Origin: Caldimicrobium sp.
GTDB taxonomy: Bacteria; Desulfobacterota; Thermodesulfobacteria; Thermodesulfobacteriales; Thermodesulfobacteriaceae
Length of the DNA: 62,670 nt
NCBI GenBank assembly: GCA_009903935.1
Contig: WYEG01000020.1
Coordinates: forward strand, 1 to 62,670
Direction of reading: 5' to 3'
Below, one piece after another: positions 47,881 through 56,095 of the stretch. Numbering within the stretch: position 1 is the stretch's first letter; each line of letters starts with the position of its first letter. The notes under the pieces are model-generated. The model ran no database searches, was not told where the DNA came from, and was given only the letters and a program-made list of their open reading frames with translations. The position numbers and the translations under genes are program-made.

Positions 47881-49179
47881 ATGGCGGAGCTTAAGAAACA
47901 TGATACTCCAATGTTAAATGAATTGAGAGGTGGTCCCTGGCCAAGCTTTGTTGATGACATTTACAATTATTCAGAGAAACATCAAAAGCAGGCAGGCTTT
48001 GACGTTCTTGGGCAAATGGAGCTTTCTTACAAGCACAAGGAAACTCATTGGAAGCATGGTGGAATAGTCGGGGTTTTTGGTTATGGCGGTGGTGTTATCG
48101 GTAGGTATTCAGACCAGCAGGATAAATTCCCCGCGATTTGGGCTTTTCATACCATTCGTGTTAACCAGCCAGCGGCTAAATGGTATCATTCATCAGCCTT
48201 AAGGAAACTTTGCGACCTTTGGGATCACAGAGGGAGTGGAATCGTTAACCTTCACGGATCGACAGGCGATGTTATTCTTCTTGGTACAGTTACAGAACAG
48301 CTTGAGTATATATTTTATGACCTTACGCATCAATTAAAGATGGACTTAGGAGGCTCTGGTTCAAACTTGAGAACTCCTGAGTGCTGTATGGGAATGTCTC
48401 GCTGTGAATGGGCTTGCATTGACACTCAAGATATTACTTACGAATTGACCATGCACTTTCAGGATGAGCTTCATCGTCCTGCTTTCCCTTACAAGTTTAA
48501 GATTAAGGTTTCTGGTTGCCCAAATGATTGCGTAGCTGCCATCGCCAGATCTGATTTTTCTATCATCGGGACCTGGGCTGATGATATTAAAATTGACCAA
48601 GAAGCAGTAAGAGCTTATGTGGGTGGGGAATTGAAGCCCAATGCTGGTGCTCATTCAGATAGAGATTGGGGTCCATTTGATATCCAAAAAGAAGTAATTG
48701 ACCTTTGTCCTACAAAATGCATGTATTGGGATGAGGGGCAGAAAAAGCTTTACATTAACAATAAAGAATGCAACCGCTGTATGCACTGTATCAATGTAAT
48801 GCCTGAAGCTTTAAGACCTGGCGATGACAGGGGAGCAACCATTCTTATGGGTGCAAAAGCTCCTATATTAGAGGGGGCTCAGCTTTCTACGGTCATCGTG
48901 CCATTTATAAGGTTAGAACCACCTTATGACAACTTGAAGAACCTTATTTATAAAGTTTGGGATTATTGGATGGAAAATGGTAAAAATCGTGAAAGACTTG
49001 GAGAATTAATCCAAAGGGTCGGATTAAACAGATTTATCGTTGATGTGTTGGGCTTAGAACCATTACCACAACATGTGAGAGAGCCAAGGTCTAACCCCTA
49101 CATTTTCTGGAAAGAAGAAGAGGTTGAGGGTGGTTGGACGAGAGACCTTGCAGAATTTAGAAAACGTCACCCAGCGTAG
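47881..49179 (+). CDS. dsrA: Dissimilatory sulfite reductase alpha subunit
   Basis: A 432-residue subunit of the siroheme enzyme that reduces sulfite to the DsrC-bound trisulfide in the last step of sulfate respiration. The siroheme-linked [4Fe-4S] ligands fit C169 and C175 (ECCMGMSRCEWAC) with C213 and C217 (SGCPNDC). An inserted ferredoxin domain (about 265-325) has C276, C280, C297, C300 and C303. The length matches reductive bacterial DsrA. It is the first gene of dsrABD, with a strong ribosome site and promoter. Confidence 0.98.
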   Translation: MAELKKHDTPMLNELRGGPWPSFVDDIYNYSEKHQKQAGFDVLGQMELSYKHKETHWKHGGIVGVFGYGGGVIGRYSDQQDKFPAIWAFHTIRVNQPAAKWYHSSALRKLCDLWDHRGSGIVNLHGSTGDVILLGTVTEQLEYIFYDLTHQLKMDLGGSGSNLRTPECCMGMSRCEWACIDTQDITYELTMHFQDELHRPAFPYKFKIKVSGCPNDCVAAIARSDFSIIGTWADDIKIDQEAVRAYVGGELKPNAGAHSDRDWGPFDIQKEVIDLCPTKCMYWDEGQKKLYINNKECNRCMHCINVMPEALRPGDDRGATILMGAKAPILEGAQLSTVIVPFIRLEPPYDNLKNLIYKVWDYWMENGKNRERLGELIQRVGLNRFIVDVLGLEPLPQHVREPRSNPYIFWKEEEVEGGWTRDLAEFRKRHPA

Positions 49180-49243
49180 TTAGCCGTTGTAAGCATTAAA
49201 TGTGATAAAAAATTAAAAAATAAGAAATAAGGAGGGGAAAGTA

Positions 49244-50473
49244 ATGAGTGAGAGACTAGAAAGGCCAGACCCAATTTATACTCAACCATACGATCCAACC
49301 TTAGCTGAAAAGTTATACAATCCTCAAAAACCTATGGAAAACAGGATCACTGACATTGGACCTCCCCACTATTGGCAGTTTTTACCTCCAGTGATCCAGA
49401 GAAACTATGGAAAATGGAAATCTCATGAAATCCTTCAGCCTGGTGTTTTGAAGTATACTTCTGAGACAGGAGAGGTTGTGTATGTAGTCCGTTGTGGTAC
49501 TCCAAGGCTTGAGACAACTGATTATGTTCGTGAAATTTGTGAAATAGCAGATAAGTATTGCGATGGGTATGTCCGTTGGACAACAAGAAATAATGTAGAA
49601 TTTCATGTTACAGATGAAGAAAAGCTTAGAGCCTTGATTGAAGATTTAAAATCTCGTAAATTCCCTGGCGGTTCTTATAAATTTCCTATTGGTGGTACCG
49701 GGGCAAGCGTAACCAATATTGTCCATACTCAAGGATGGATCCATTGTCATACTCCAGCTATAGATGCCTCGGGTGTAGTTAAGGCAATCATGGATGAGCT
49801 TTTTGAATACTTTGGTTCCCATAAGCTTCCCGCTCAGGTAAGGATTGCTCTTGCTTGCTGTTTGAACATGTGTGGGGCTGTGCATTGTTCTGACATTGCT
49901 GTTGTGGGTATTCATAGAAAACCACCGATGGTTGAAGATGATAGGCTGGAGAAGGTTTGTGAGATTCCGCTTGTTATAGCGGCCTGCCCCGTAGGTGCAA
50001 TAAAACCTGCCACCGTTGAAATTGGTGGAGAAAAGAGAAAGACCGTTAGAGTTAATGCCGAAAGGTGTATGTTCTGTGGAAATTGCTACACCATGTGCCC
50101 AGCCATGCCAATAGCTGATGGACAGGGAGACGGATTAGCCGTGGTGGTTGGTGGTAAGGTTTCAAACAGAATTTCGCCACCCAAATTTTCTAAAGTTGTT
50201 ATTCCTTACATTCCCAATGAGCCACCAAGATGGCCAACTGCTGTAAAATGGATTAAGAAAATTCTTGAAGTTTATTCCCAACATGCTAAAAAATATGAAA
50301 GAGTTGGGGATTGGATCGAAAGGATCGGATGGGAGAAATTCTTTGAACTTACCGACATTCCGTTTACCTGGCACTTAATCGATGATTATCGCTTAGCCTA
50401 TGACACTTATAGAACTTCTATTCACTTTAAGTTCACAAAGCATGTAAAGCCTATGACTGAATATAATTACTAA
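49244..50473 (+). CDS. dsrB: Dissimilatory sulfite reductase beta subunit
   Basis: A 409-residue paralogue and partner of DsrA in the alpha2beta2 complex. The catalytic siroheme-cluster ligands fit C168 (GWIHCHTP) and C205, C206, C210 (LACCLNMCG). The ferredoxin domain has C248, C275, C278, C281 and C285. The 64-base spacer from dsrA contains an AAGGAGGGG site. The subunits are equal in size to known DsrAB. dsrC and dsrMKJOP are not in the window. Confidence 0.98.
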   Translation: MSERLERPDPIYTQPYDPTLAEKLYNPQKPMENRITDIGPPHYWQFLPPVIQRNYGKWKSHEILQPGVLKYTSETGEVVYVVRCGTPRLETTDYVREICEIADKYCDGYVRWTTRNNVEFHVTDEEKLRALIEDLKSRKFPGGSYKFPIGGTGASVTNIVHTQGWIHCHTPAIDASGVVKAIMDELFEYFGSHKLPAQVRIALACCLNMCGAVHCSDIAVVGIHRKPPMVEDDRLEKVCEIPLVIAACPVGAIKPATVEIGGEKRKTVRVNAERCMFCGNCYTMCPAMPIADGQGDGLAVVVGGKVSNRISPPKFSKVVIPYIPNEPPRWPTAVKWIKKILEVYSQHAKKYERVGDWIERIGWEKFFELTDIPFTWHLIDDYRLAYDTYRTSIHFKFTKHVKPMTEYNY

Positions 50474-50479
50474 AGAGGG

Positions 50480-50746
50480 GTGAAATTTATGGATAAAGAG
50501 ACATTAAAACAAAAAATTTTAGAAGTAATACAGAAGAAAGCTGCTTCAGGTGGTAAAAGCAAAATTTATCTAAAGGATTTACAGAGAGAAATACCCGATG
50601 CCAACCCAAGAGATATTAAAAATGCAGCCAATGAACTGGTTAAAGAAGGTAAATTGGAATACTTTTCTACAGGTAGCACCGTGATGTACGGGTTGCCCGG
50701 CGTTGGTATGGGATTAGAAGCAGGCGTAGAAAAACCAGAAGAGTAG
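50480..50746 (+). CDS. dsrD: DsrD, activator of dissimilatory sulfite reductase
   Basis: An 88-residue small protein with a winged-helix fold. KETLKQKILEVIQKKAASGGKSKIYLKDLQREIPDANPRDIKNAANELVKEGKLEYFSTGSTVMYGL matches DsrD. It is found in organisms with reductive Dsr, where it raises DsrAB activity allosterically. It follows dsrB by 6 bases with AGAGGGGTG before the ATG. Its presence supports a reductive rather than oxidative pathway. A long hairpin lies 20 bases after its stop. Confidence 0.95.
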   Translation: MKFMDKETLKQKILEVIQKKAASGGKSKIYLKDLQREIPDANPRDIKNAANELVKEGKLEYFSTGSTVMYGLPGVGMGLEAGVEKPEE

Positions 50747-50752
50747 GGGAAT

Positions 50753-51739
50753 TTAATCGATAAACTTGAGGAGCCCTCTTAGGGGCTCCTCAAATTTGTA
50801 AGAATTTAAAATTTTAATCAATTTTGATTCTGCAAATTTTATATAATTTTTAAACCAATCTTTACCCATATAACTAAGTTTCACATAGGCAGCTAAAGCC
50901 TGCATTAATCTTACCACTGCAAAATAATAAACTTGATTTATAACGATAGTTTCATCATAGCCAGATAATTCAAGGTAATAGCCTAAAAATTTATCAATGT
51001 CTAGATCCCAATCTTTTAAATAAGGGTCGTAGAGTAGGCTTGCCAGGTCATACCAGGGAGGTCCAATCCTCATCCTTTGAAAATCAATTATATAGATTTT
51101 TCCCTTCTTTATCATTAAGTTTTTACTTTGATAATCTCTATGTAGCAAAACTTTATATTTAAAATTTAATGAATGCTGTAAACAAATTTTTAGTTCATTG
51201 AGATAATCATACGATAAGGACTTATTTTTGTATCTTTCTACATACCATTCTTTAAAGTACAATACTTCTTTTTCCCATAAAAACTTTAAATCATAAGTTA
51301 TTGGGTCGTAGCTCCAGGATGCATCAAAGTGTTTTATAAGACCTTGAAATTTAACTAAATTTTCAATCGCCTTTTTATAGTAGTATTTTTTAATGTCATT
51401 GTCTAGAATATCATAAAGTCGAAGGTCACCAAGGTCTTCCACTAAAAGTAAGCCAAGATCTTCGTCATAATTAAATATTTCTGGCACAGGAATTTGGTTC
51501 TCCTTTAAAAATTTTCCAATTTCATAGTAAAAATAGGCTTCCTTTTTACCAAGCTCGCCCGCCTGGGGAAGTATAAGGATAACGGATCCTTTTTGAAGTA
51601 TAATTCTAAAAAACTTTCTTTCAGAACCGTCTCCTTTAAGAGGGATTATGTCTATTGGTGAAATTCTAAACTTTTTTAGAATGTTTTCTAAAGTGAAATC
51701 CTTCAACGTGGAAGCCTTAAAAGAACAATTTTTCTTCAT
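50753..51739 (-). CDS. Amino-sugar kinase, AmgK-like (APH fold)
   Basis: About 328 residues with an aminoglycoside-phosphotransferase fold. GDGSERKFFRI is the nucleotide loop, HRDYQSKNLMI the catalytic loop and IDFQRMRIGPPWYDLASLLYDPY the metal loop. The last two match AmgK, the N-acetylmuramate/N-acetylglucosamine anomeric kinase. ATG at 51739 is chosen because GAAGGA lies just upstream; the frame extends to 51775. It overlaps the nucleotidyltransferase gene, the same order and pairing as murU-amgK of peptidoglycan recycling. Confidence 0.75.
   Translation of the reverse strand: MKKNCSFKASTLKDFTLENILKKFRISPIDIIPLKGDGSERKFFRIILQKGSVILILPQAGELGKKEAYFYYEIGKFLKENQIPVPEIFNYDEDLGLLLVEDLGDLRLYDILDNDIKKYYYKKAIENLVKFQGLIKHFDASWSYDPITYDLKFLWEKEVLYFKEWYVERYKNKSLSYDYLNELKICLQHSLNFKYKVLLHRDYQSKNLMIKKGKIYIIDFQRMRIGPPWYDLASLLYDPYLKDWDLDIDKFLGYYLELSGYDETIVINQVYYFAVVRLMQALAAYVKLSYMGKDWFKNYIKFAESKLIKILNSYKFEEPLRGLLKFID
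50766..50793. terminator. Hairpin between dsrD and the convergent kinase gene
   Basis: TTGAGGAGCCC (50766-50776) pairs perfectly with GGGCTCCTCAA (50783-50793) around a 6-base loop. It lies 20 bases after the dsrD stop but within the last codons of the minus-strand amgK-like gene, so it codes for EEPLRGLLKF there. The plus strand lacks a good T-run after it (AAATTTG), so it may be a weak or bidirectional terminator or an mRNA 3' stabiliser. Confidence 0.6.
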
Positions 51740-52598
51740 GAATTCCTTCGGGTATGGTTGCTCCCTTCCAGGCAATCACCTTTTTTAAGACAGTATTTCC
51801 AGTTAATTTACACCCTTCATCGATAAAAACCCAGTCTACAAAGGAAACTTTTTTTGAGTCGAACCCCTTTGCTTTGATAATAAAAGGAGATTCCACTTCT
51901 CCTAATTCTGGTAGTATTAGTCTATTTAAAAGTATTTTTTCATGAGCAATAAAATAATTCGACAAAGTTCCAATATCTATAAAAGAGTAATCATTAACCA
52001 CTATAGCAGAAATTTTAAGACCCTGAGACAAGCCCTCTATATATGTATCGATCAGATCGAATTTAGGGCTTAAAAATTCAAAAATTTCTGGTTCAACGAT
52101 TTGAATTCCTGTATAAAAAACGTTTGACTCCTTTGAACGAAAGGATAAAACTTTATTATTTTGAAAATCTACTTTAACATTCTTAGAATTAGAATTAGAG
52201 GTGCAAACTAAAGTTATAAGACTTTTATTTTTTTTATGATATTCTATCAAAATTTCTAAGGGGAAATCGAATAAAATGTCTGAGTTGATGATCAATGTTG
52301 AATTAGTGAAAAAATCCTTTGCGTTAAAAATCCCGCCTCCTGTCCCTAATAGGGTTTTTTCTTCAAATGTGGATACATTAACCGGAGTTACTTGGGAATA
52401 TTTGTTTAAAAAGTCCAGAATTTTTTCTTTTAAGTGAAAAACATTAATCCCAACATCTCGAACCCCAAGTTTGAGCAGTTTTTTTAGTTGGATTTCAAGA
52501 ATAGGAACACCAAGAATTGGGAAAAGTGGCTTTGGAAGAAACTGAGTATAAGGAAGAAGTCTTTCCCCCTTCCCAGCTGCTAAGAGAAAAGCTTTCAC
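51717..52598 (-). CDS. Sugar-1-phosphate nucleotidyltransferase, MurU-like
   Basis: A 293-residue nucleotidyltransferase. The signature FLLAAGKGERLLPYT with PKPLFPILG, the TGGGIFNAKDFF stretch and the LIINSDILFDF metal site resemble MurU (N-acetylmuramate-1-phosphate uridylyltransferase). It has a short C-terminal beta region (about 240-290) with hexapeptide-like repeats, longer than Pseudomonas MurU. A GDP-mannose or glucose-1-phosphate role is the alternative. It is coupled to the amgK-like gene. Confidence 0.75.
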   Translation of the reverse strand: MKAFLLAAGKGERLLPYTQFLPKPLFPILGVPILEIQLKKLLKLGVRDVGINVFHLKEKILDFLNKYSQVTPVNVSTFEEKTLLGTGGGIFNAKDFFTNSTLIINSDILFDFPLEILIEYHKKNKSLITLVCTSNSNSKNVKVDFQNNKVLSFRSKESNVFYTGIQIVEPEIFEFLSPKFDLIDTYIEGLSQGLKISAIVVNDYSFIDIGTLSNYFIAHEKILLNRLILPELGEVESPFIIKAKGFDSKKVSFVDWVFIDEGCKLTGNTVLKKVIAWKGATIPEGIHEEKLFF

Positions 52599-52607
52599 TA
52601 TGATGCT

Positions 52608-52838
52608 TTAGGATTTATTAGCAGTTGTCTGCTGAGAGCTAGCTTGAGTTCCTTCTTTTTTTGGTTCATCAAGCTTTTTTAATTCTTCCGAAGCATCGGC
52701 TTCTTTTAGGGACTCCTTAAAGGACCGGATACCCTTTCCTAATCCAGCCCCTACTTCGGGTAATCTTTTAGCTCCAAAAATAAGAAGAGCCAAAAAAAGG
52801 ATGATAAACAATTCTTGTCCACCTAAACCTAAAGGCAT
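52608..52838 (-). CDS. tatA: Twin-arginine translocase subunit TatA
   Basis: A 76-residue protein with an N-terminal transmembrane helix (about 8-23), the FGAKRLPEVGAGLGKGIRSFKESL hinge and amphipathic helix, and an acidic/Gln tail. It forms the pore for folded proteins with TatC, encoded just upstream. No TatB is seen, as in minimal TatA-TatC systems. An AGGAGGATA site precedes the ATG. Confidence 0.95.
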   Translation of the reverse strand: MPLGLGGQELFIILFLALLIFGAKRLPEVGAGLGKGIRSFKESLKEADASEELKKLDEPKKEGTQASSQQTTANKS

Positions 52839-52854
52839 GTTATCCTCCTACGGA

Positions 52855-53595
52855 CTATTTGATTATCCATGATAAAAATATACCCAATTCAAACAAAAAA
52901 GTCAAGGTTAAGGCCAACAAAATTTGGTTGACAGGGTCGGTGCTTGGGGTTAAGAAGGCAGATGCGATAAAGCTTGCTAATATGGCATAAGGTCTTGTCT
53001 TCTTTAGAGTTTCTTTAGAAACGATAGAAAGCTTTGTTAAAACCACGAGGGCTGTGGGAAGTTGAAAAGAAGCTCCAATGAAGATAAAAAGTTTTAAGAC
53101 AAAGTTTATGTATTCGCTGAGATAAGGTTTAAACTGTAAAAACCGCTCTCCAAAGGAGTAGAGATAGTAGATTAGCGCAGGAAGGAAAAAGAAATAGGCT
53201 ACAAGTATGCCAATTATAAAAGCAAAGGAAGAAAGGAAAAAAACAAGCTTGGCTAATTTTTTTTCATGTGGATAAAGACCTGGGGCTACGAATAACCAAA
53301 TTTGATAAAAAATGTAGGGGCTCCCGATAAAAAAACCACAAATAAGAGAGAGCTTTATTTGAACACTAAAGACTTCAGGTAAAGTTTTGAAATAAACGAG
53401 ATGTTGAGACGGTGGAAGTATTTTTTGAAGAGGGTTTATCAAAAGAGAGATGAGGTCGTCAGAATAGACGTAAGCTAAGATTGAGCCAAGAACCCAGGCT
53501 ATAAAAGCTCTAATTAAGCGAAAACGAAGCTCTATTAGATGTTCCCAAAAGGGCTGTTTCTTTTCTAAAAGGGCTTCCTTAGCTTCGGCTACCAT
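52855..53595 (-). CDS. tatC: Twin-arginine translocase subunit TatC
   Basis: A 246-residue six-helix receptor for twin-arginine signal peptides. FWEHLIELRFRLIRAF at the N-terminus and FFLPALIYYLYSFGERFLQFKPYLSEYINFVLKLFIFIG are conserved. FIASAFLTPSTDPVNQILLALTL is the C-terminal signature. The start overlaps the transketolase end by 17 bases, so translation is coupled; this operon order (tkt-tatC-tatA) is unusual. Confidence 0.95.
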   Translation of the reverse strand: MVAEAKEALLEKKQPFWEHLIELRFRLIRAFIAWVLGSILAYVYSDDLISLLINPLQKILPPSQHLVYFKTLPEVFSVQIKLSLICGFFIGSPYIFYQIWLFVAPGLYPHEKKLAKLVFFLSSFAFIIGILVAYFFFLPALIYYLYSFGERFLQFKPYLSEYINFVLKLFIFIGASFQLPTALVVLTKLSIVSKETLKKTRPYAILASFIASAFLTPSTDPVNQILLALTLTFLFELGIFLSWIIK

Positions 53596-55531
53596 GAATT
53601 AGGTCTATCATGGAATTAGTGATCGATTCTGGGTCTAAGCCTGCGCGCTTAAAAAGTTCATCCGGGTGCCCTGAGCTTGCTGGTTCTTTATGACCTAAAA
53701 GTTTTAAATTTACCGTTAGGCCTTTTTGAGCAAAAAAGCTTGCTATATGAACCCCTAAGCCCGTTGCTACCAGATGGTCTTCTACGACAAGAATGTTTTT
53801 GAAGCTTGAGGCCTTTATAAGATCTTCCTCAGGAAAAGGTCGGATAGAGGCTACATTAAGCACAGAGATAGAAATTCCTCTTTCTTTAAGTAATTCCCAA
53901 GCTTTTAAGGCTCTTGACACCATATTTCCGTAAGTCACGATTACGCCATGAGGTCCTTCTTTCAACCAGTCAGCTTTACCGGGTAAAAATTTATACCCTT
54001 CATCAAAGTATGGGCTCCCATCATCTTTAGTCACGATAGGCACTTTTGAGCGTCCCATCCCAACGAAGATGTTCCCTTTTCTTTGAGCTATGAAATAGAT
54101 GATGTGCAAAGTTTGATTTGGGTCTGCAGGCATGTAAATTTCCCAATCAGGTAGGTTTAAAAGTAATCCAAGATAGTCGATGCAGTGGTGGGTTGGACCA
54201 TCCTCTCCTACATCAGCTCCTAAATGGGTGCAAACCACCTTTAAAGCTGTCTTGTTTAAGGTGTTGATCCTTAATTGATTATAAACCTCATCGATGCCAA
54301 AAACGCCAAAGGTAGAGAAAAAGGTGAGAAAATCTTCTTTTGAGAGGGCTCCAGCTATGGAGGCTGTGCTATGCTCCTGAATACCAGATTCAAAAAAGGC
54401 CTGTGGACTAATCTTTTTAAAATCGGTCATTTTTACTGAGGGTTCAAGGTCGCAAGTTAACCCAAGGACCTTTGGAACCTCGCCAAGATTGTTAAGCTTG
54501 GCAAGCTCAGCTAAAGCAACACCGTAGGCACTTCGGCAATCCGTTTTTTTATCTGGGGGATAGATAGTTACAGAGGGAAGCTTAATTGATACGGGAAGAG
54601 GGTCATGGGGTTGATGTGGAAACCTTACCGGAGTTTCTTTTCTTTTTTGCATCAAGATATCGAGCTCGTCTGGTGAAAAACCTAATTCTTTCAAAGCTGA
54701 CTTAGCAAGGTCTTGTGGTAAAGCCATGCCATGCCATTTGGGGTCATTTTCCATAAAGGAAATACCCTTTCCCATAACCGTATGGGCAAGGATGGCGGTG
54801 GGTTTGGTTGGGTCTTTTACTTTGCCTAAAATTGCGCTTCGTAGAGCCTGAAAAATTTGCTGAAAATCGTGTCCATCTATTTCGATAAGGTTCCAGTGAG
54901 TGGCCTCGACCTCTTTCGCTATGTCTTGAGGCATTACCTCAAAGATGCTTCCACCAATTTGAAGTTTGTTGTAGTCAATAAGAACTATGAGATTGTTTAA
55001 ACCAAACTTCACAGCCCAGCGTCTAGCCTCAATTACCTGTCCTTTTTGTTGTTCTCCGTCTCCCATTAGACAAAAGACATGTCTTGAAAGCCCCTTCAGT
55101 TTTAAAGCTTTAGCCATTCCGCATGCAGCTGACAACCCTTGTCCAAGGTTCCCTGTATTCCATTCCACTCCGGGAACAGCCTGTTCCACATGTCCGGCAA
55201 AAGCAGAACCAGCCCTTCTAAATTCAAGTAGGAAGGGCTCCTCAGGGAAGAACCCATATTCGCAAAGGACACTATAAACCCCAGGGCTTATGTGTCCATG
55301 GCTTATTACCACTCTATCCCTGTCTTCTCCCCTGGGATTTTTAGGGTCAACCTTAGCTATAGCGTAAACCATGAGAAGTAGAGCCAAAGAAGAAAGTGAA
55401 CCTCCTGGGTGACCGCTTCCTGCTAAGGTTGTGGCAAGAATTATTCGTCTTGCACAGCGTTTAAAAGCCGCTTGGAAGGCAGAAATCTCCTCGGCAGTTA
55501 AATATTCTTTGTTGATATCAACTTTTATCAT
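53579..55531 (-). CDS. tkt: Transketolase
   Basis: A 650-residue one-chain enzyme. The TPP/Mg site is CLMGDGEQQKGQVIEARRWA, with IDYNKLQ in the first half. The second half has TFGVFGIDEVYNQLR and FVGMGRSKVPIVTKDDGSPYF, and a C-terminal domain with VVEDHLVATGLG. It moves two-carbon units in the non-oxidative pentose pathway, together with rpiB. Its length is close to canonical TktA (663). In thermophilic sulfate reducers it also supplies pentoses for nucleotides and aromatic amino acids. Confidence 0.93.
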   Translation of the reverse strand: MIKVDINKEYLTAEEISAFQAAFKRCARRIILATTLAGSGHPGGSLSSLALLLMVYAIAKVDPKNPRGEDRDRVVISHGHISPGVYSVLCEYGFFPEEPFLLEFRRAGSAFAGHVEQAVPGVEWNTGNLGQGLSAACGMAKALKLKGLSRHVFCLMGDGEQQKGQVIEARRWAVKFGLNNLIVLIDYNKLQIGGSIFEVMPQDIAKEVEATHWNLIEIDGHDFQQIFQALRSAILGKVKDPTKPTAILAHTVMGKGISFMENDPKWHGMALPQDLAKSALKELGFSPDELDILMQKRKETPVRFPHQPHDPLPVSIKLPSVTIYPPDKKTDCRSAYGVALAELAKLNNLGEVPKVLGLTCDLEPSVKMTDFKKISPQAFFESGIQEHSTASIAGALSKEDFLTFFSTFGVFGIDEVYNQLRINTLNKTALKVVCTHLGADVGEDGPTHHCIDYLGLLLNLPDWEIYMPADPNQTLHIIYFIAQRKGNIFVGMGRSKVPIVTKDDGSPYFDEGYKFLPGKADWLKEGPHGVIVTYGNMVSRALKAWELLKERGISISVLNVASIRPFPEEDLIKASSFKNILVVEDHLVATGLGVHIASFFAQKGLTVNLKLLGHKEPASSGHPDELFKRAGLDPESITNSMIDLIHGSRS

Positions 55532-55586
55532 GGTTTTTCCCCTTTGGGAAGGATGATGTTGTGTATATTGATTAGATGCGGAGCTT

Positions 55587-56084
55587 TTAGGCTGTTTTTT
55601 TCTCCCTTTTCATGGCAATGGTTCCTGTGCGGACGATCTCTTTAATTCCCATCGGTTTTAAAAGGTCTATAACGGCTTGAAGTTTATTCTGGTCACCTGT
55701 TACCTCAACTACATAAGTTTTAGGGCTTACATCAACGATCTTGCAGCGGAAAATCTCACAGATCCTCATGATCTCTTCTCTATTCTCCTTCTCAGCCCTG
55801 ACCTTAATCAAAGCCATCTCTCTTTCAACGTAGTCGCCCTCCTCAGTAACATCAACTACTTTATACACATCTATCAATCTTCTAAGCTGTTTGATGATCT
55901 GTTCGATGATCTGGTCGTCACCTCTTGTAACCAAGGTTAGATGAGAAAGGGTAGGGTCAAGCGTTTCTGCTACGCAAAGACTATCGATGTTGAAGCCTCT
56001 TCCGCTAAAAAGTCCAGCAATGCGCGCCAAGGCTCCTGGTGTATTTTCTACTAAAACTGAAAGGGTGCACTTTCTTTCAGCCAT
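55587..56084 (-). CDS. ilvH: Acetolactate synthase small (regulatory) subunit
   Basis: A 165-residue regulatory subunit. The N-terminal ACT domain (about 4-75, TLSVLVENTPGALARIAGLFSGRGFNIDSL) binds valine; a C-terminal domain (about 80-160) contacts the catalytic subunit. The length is normal. It lies 11 bases after ilvB on the same transcript. Confidence 0.97.
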   Translation of the reverse strand: MAERKCTLSVLVENTPGALARIAGLFSGRGFNIDSLCVAETLDPTLSHLTLVTRGDDQIIEQIIKQLRRLIDVYKVVDVTEEGDYVEREMALIKVRAEKENREEIMRICEIFRCKIVDVSPKTYVVEVTGDQNKLQAVIDLLKPMGIKEIVRTGTIAMKREKKTA

Positions 56085-56095
56085 GAGCTTCCTCC

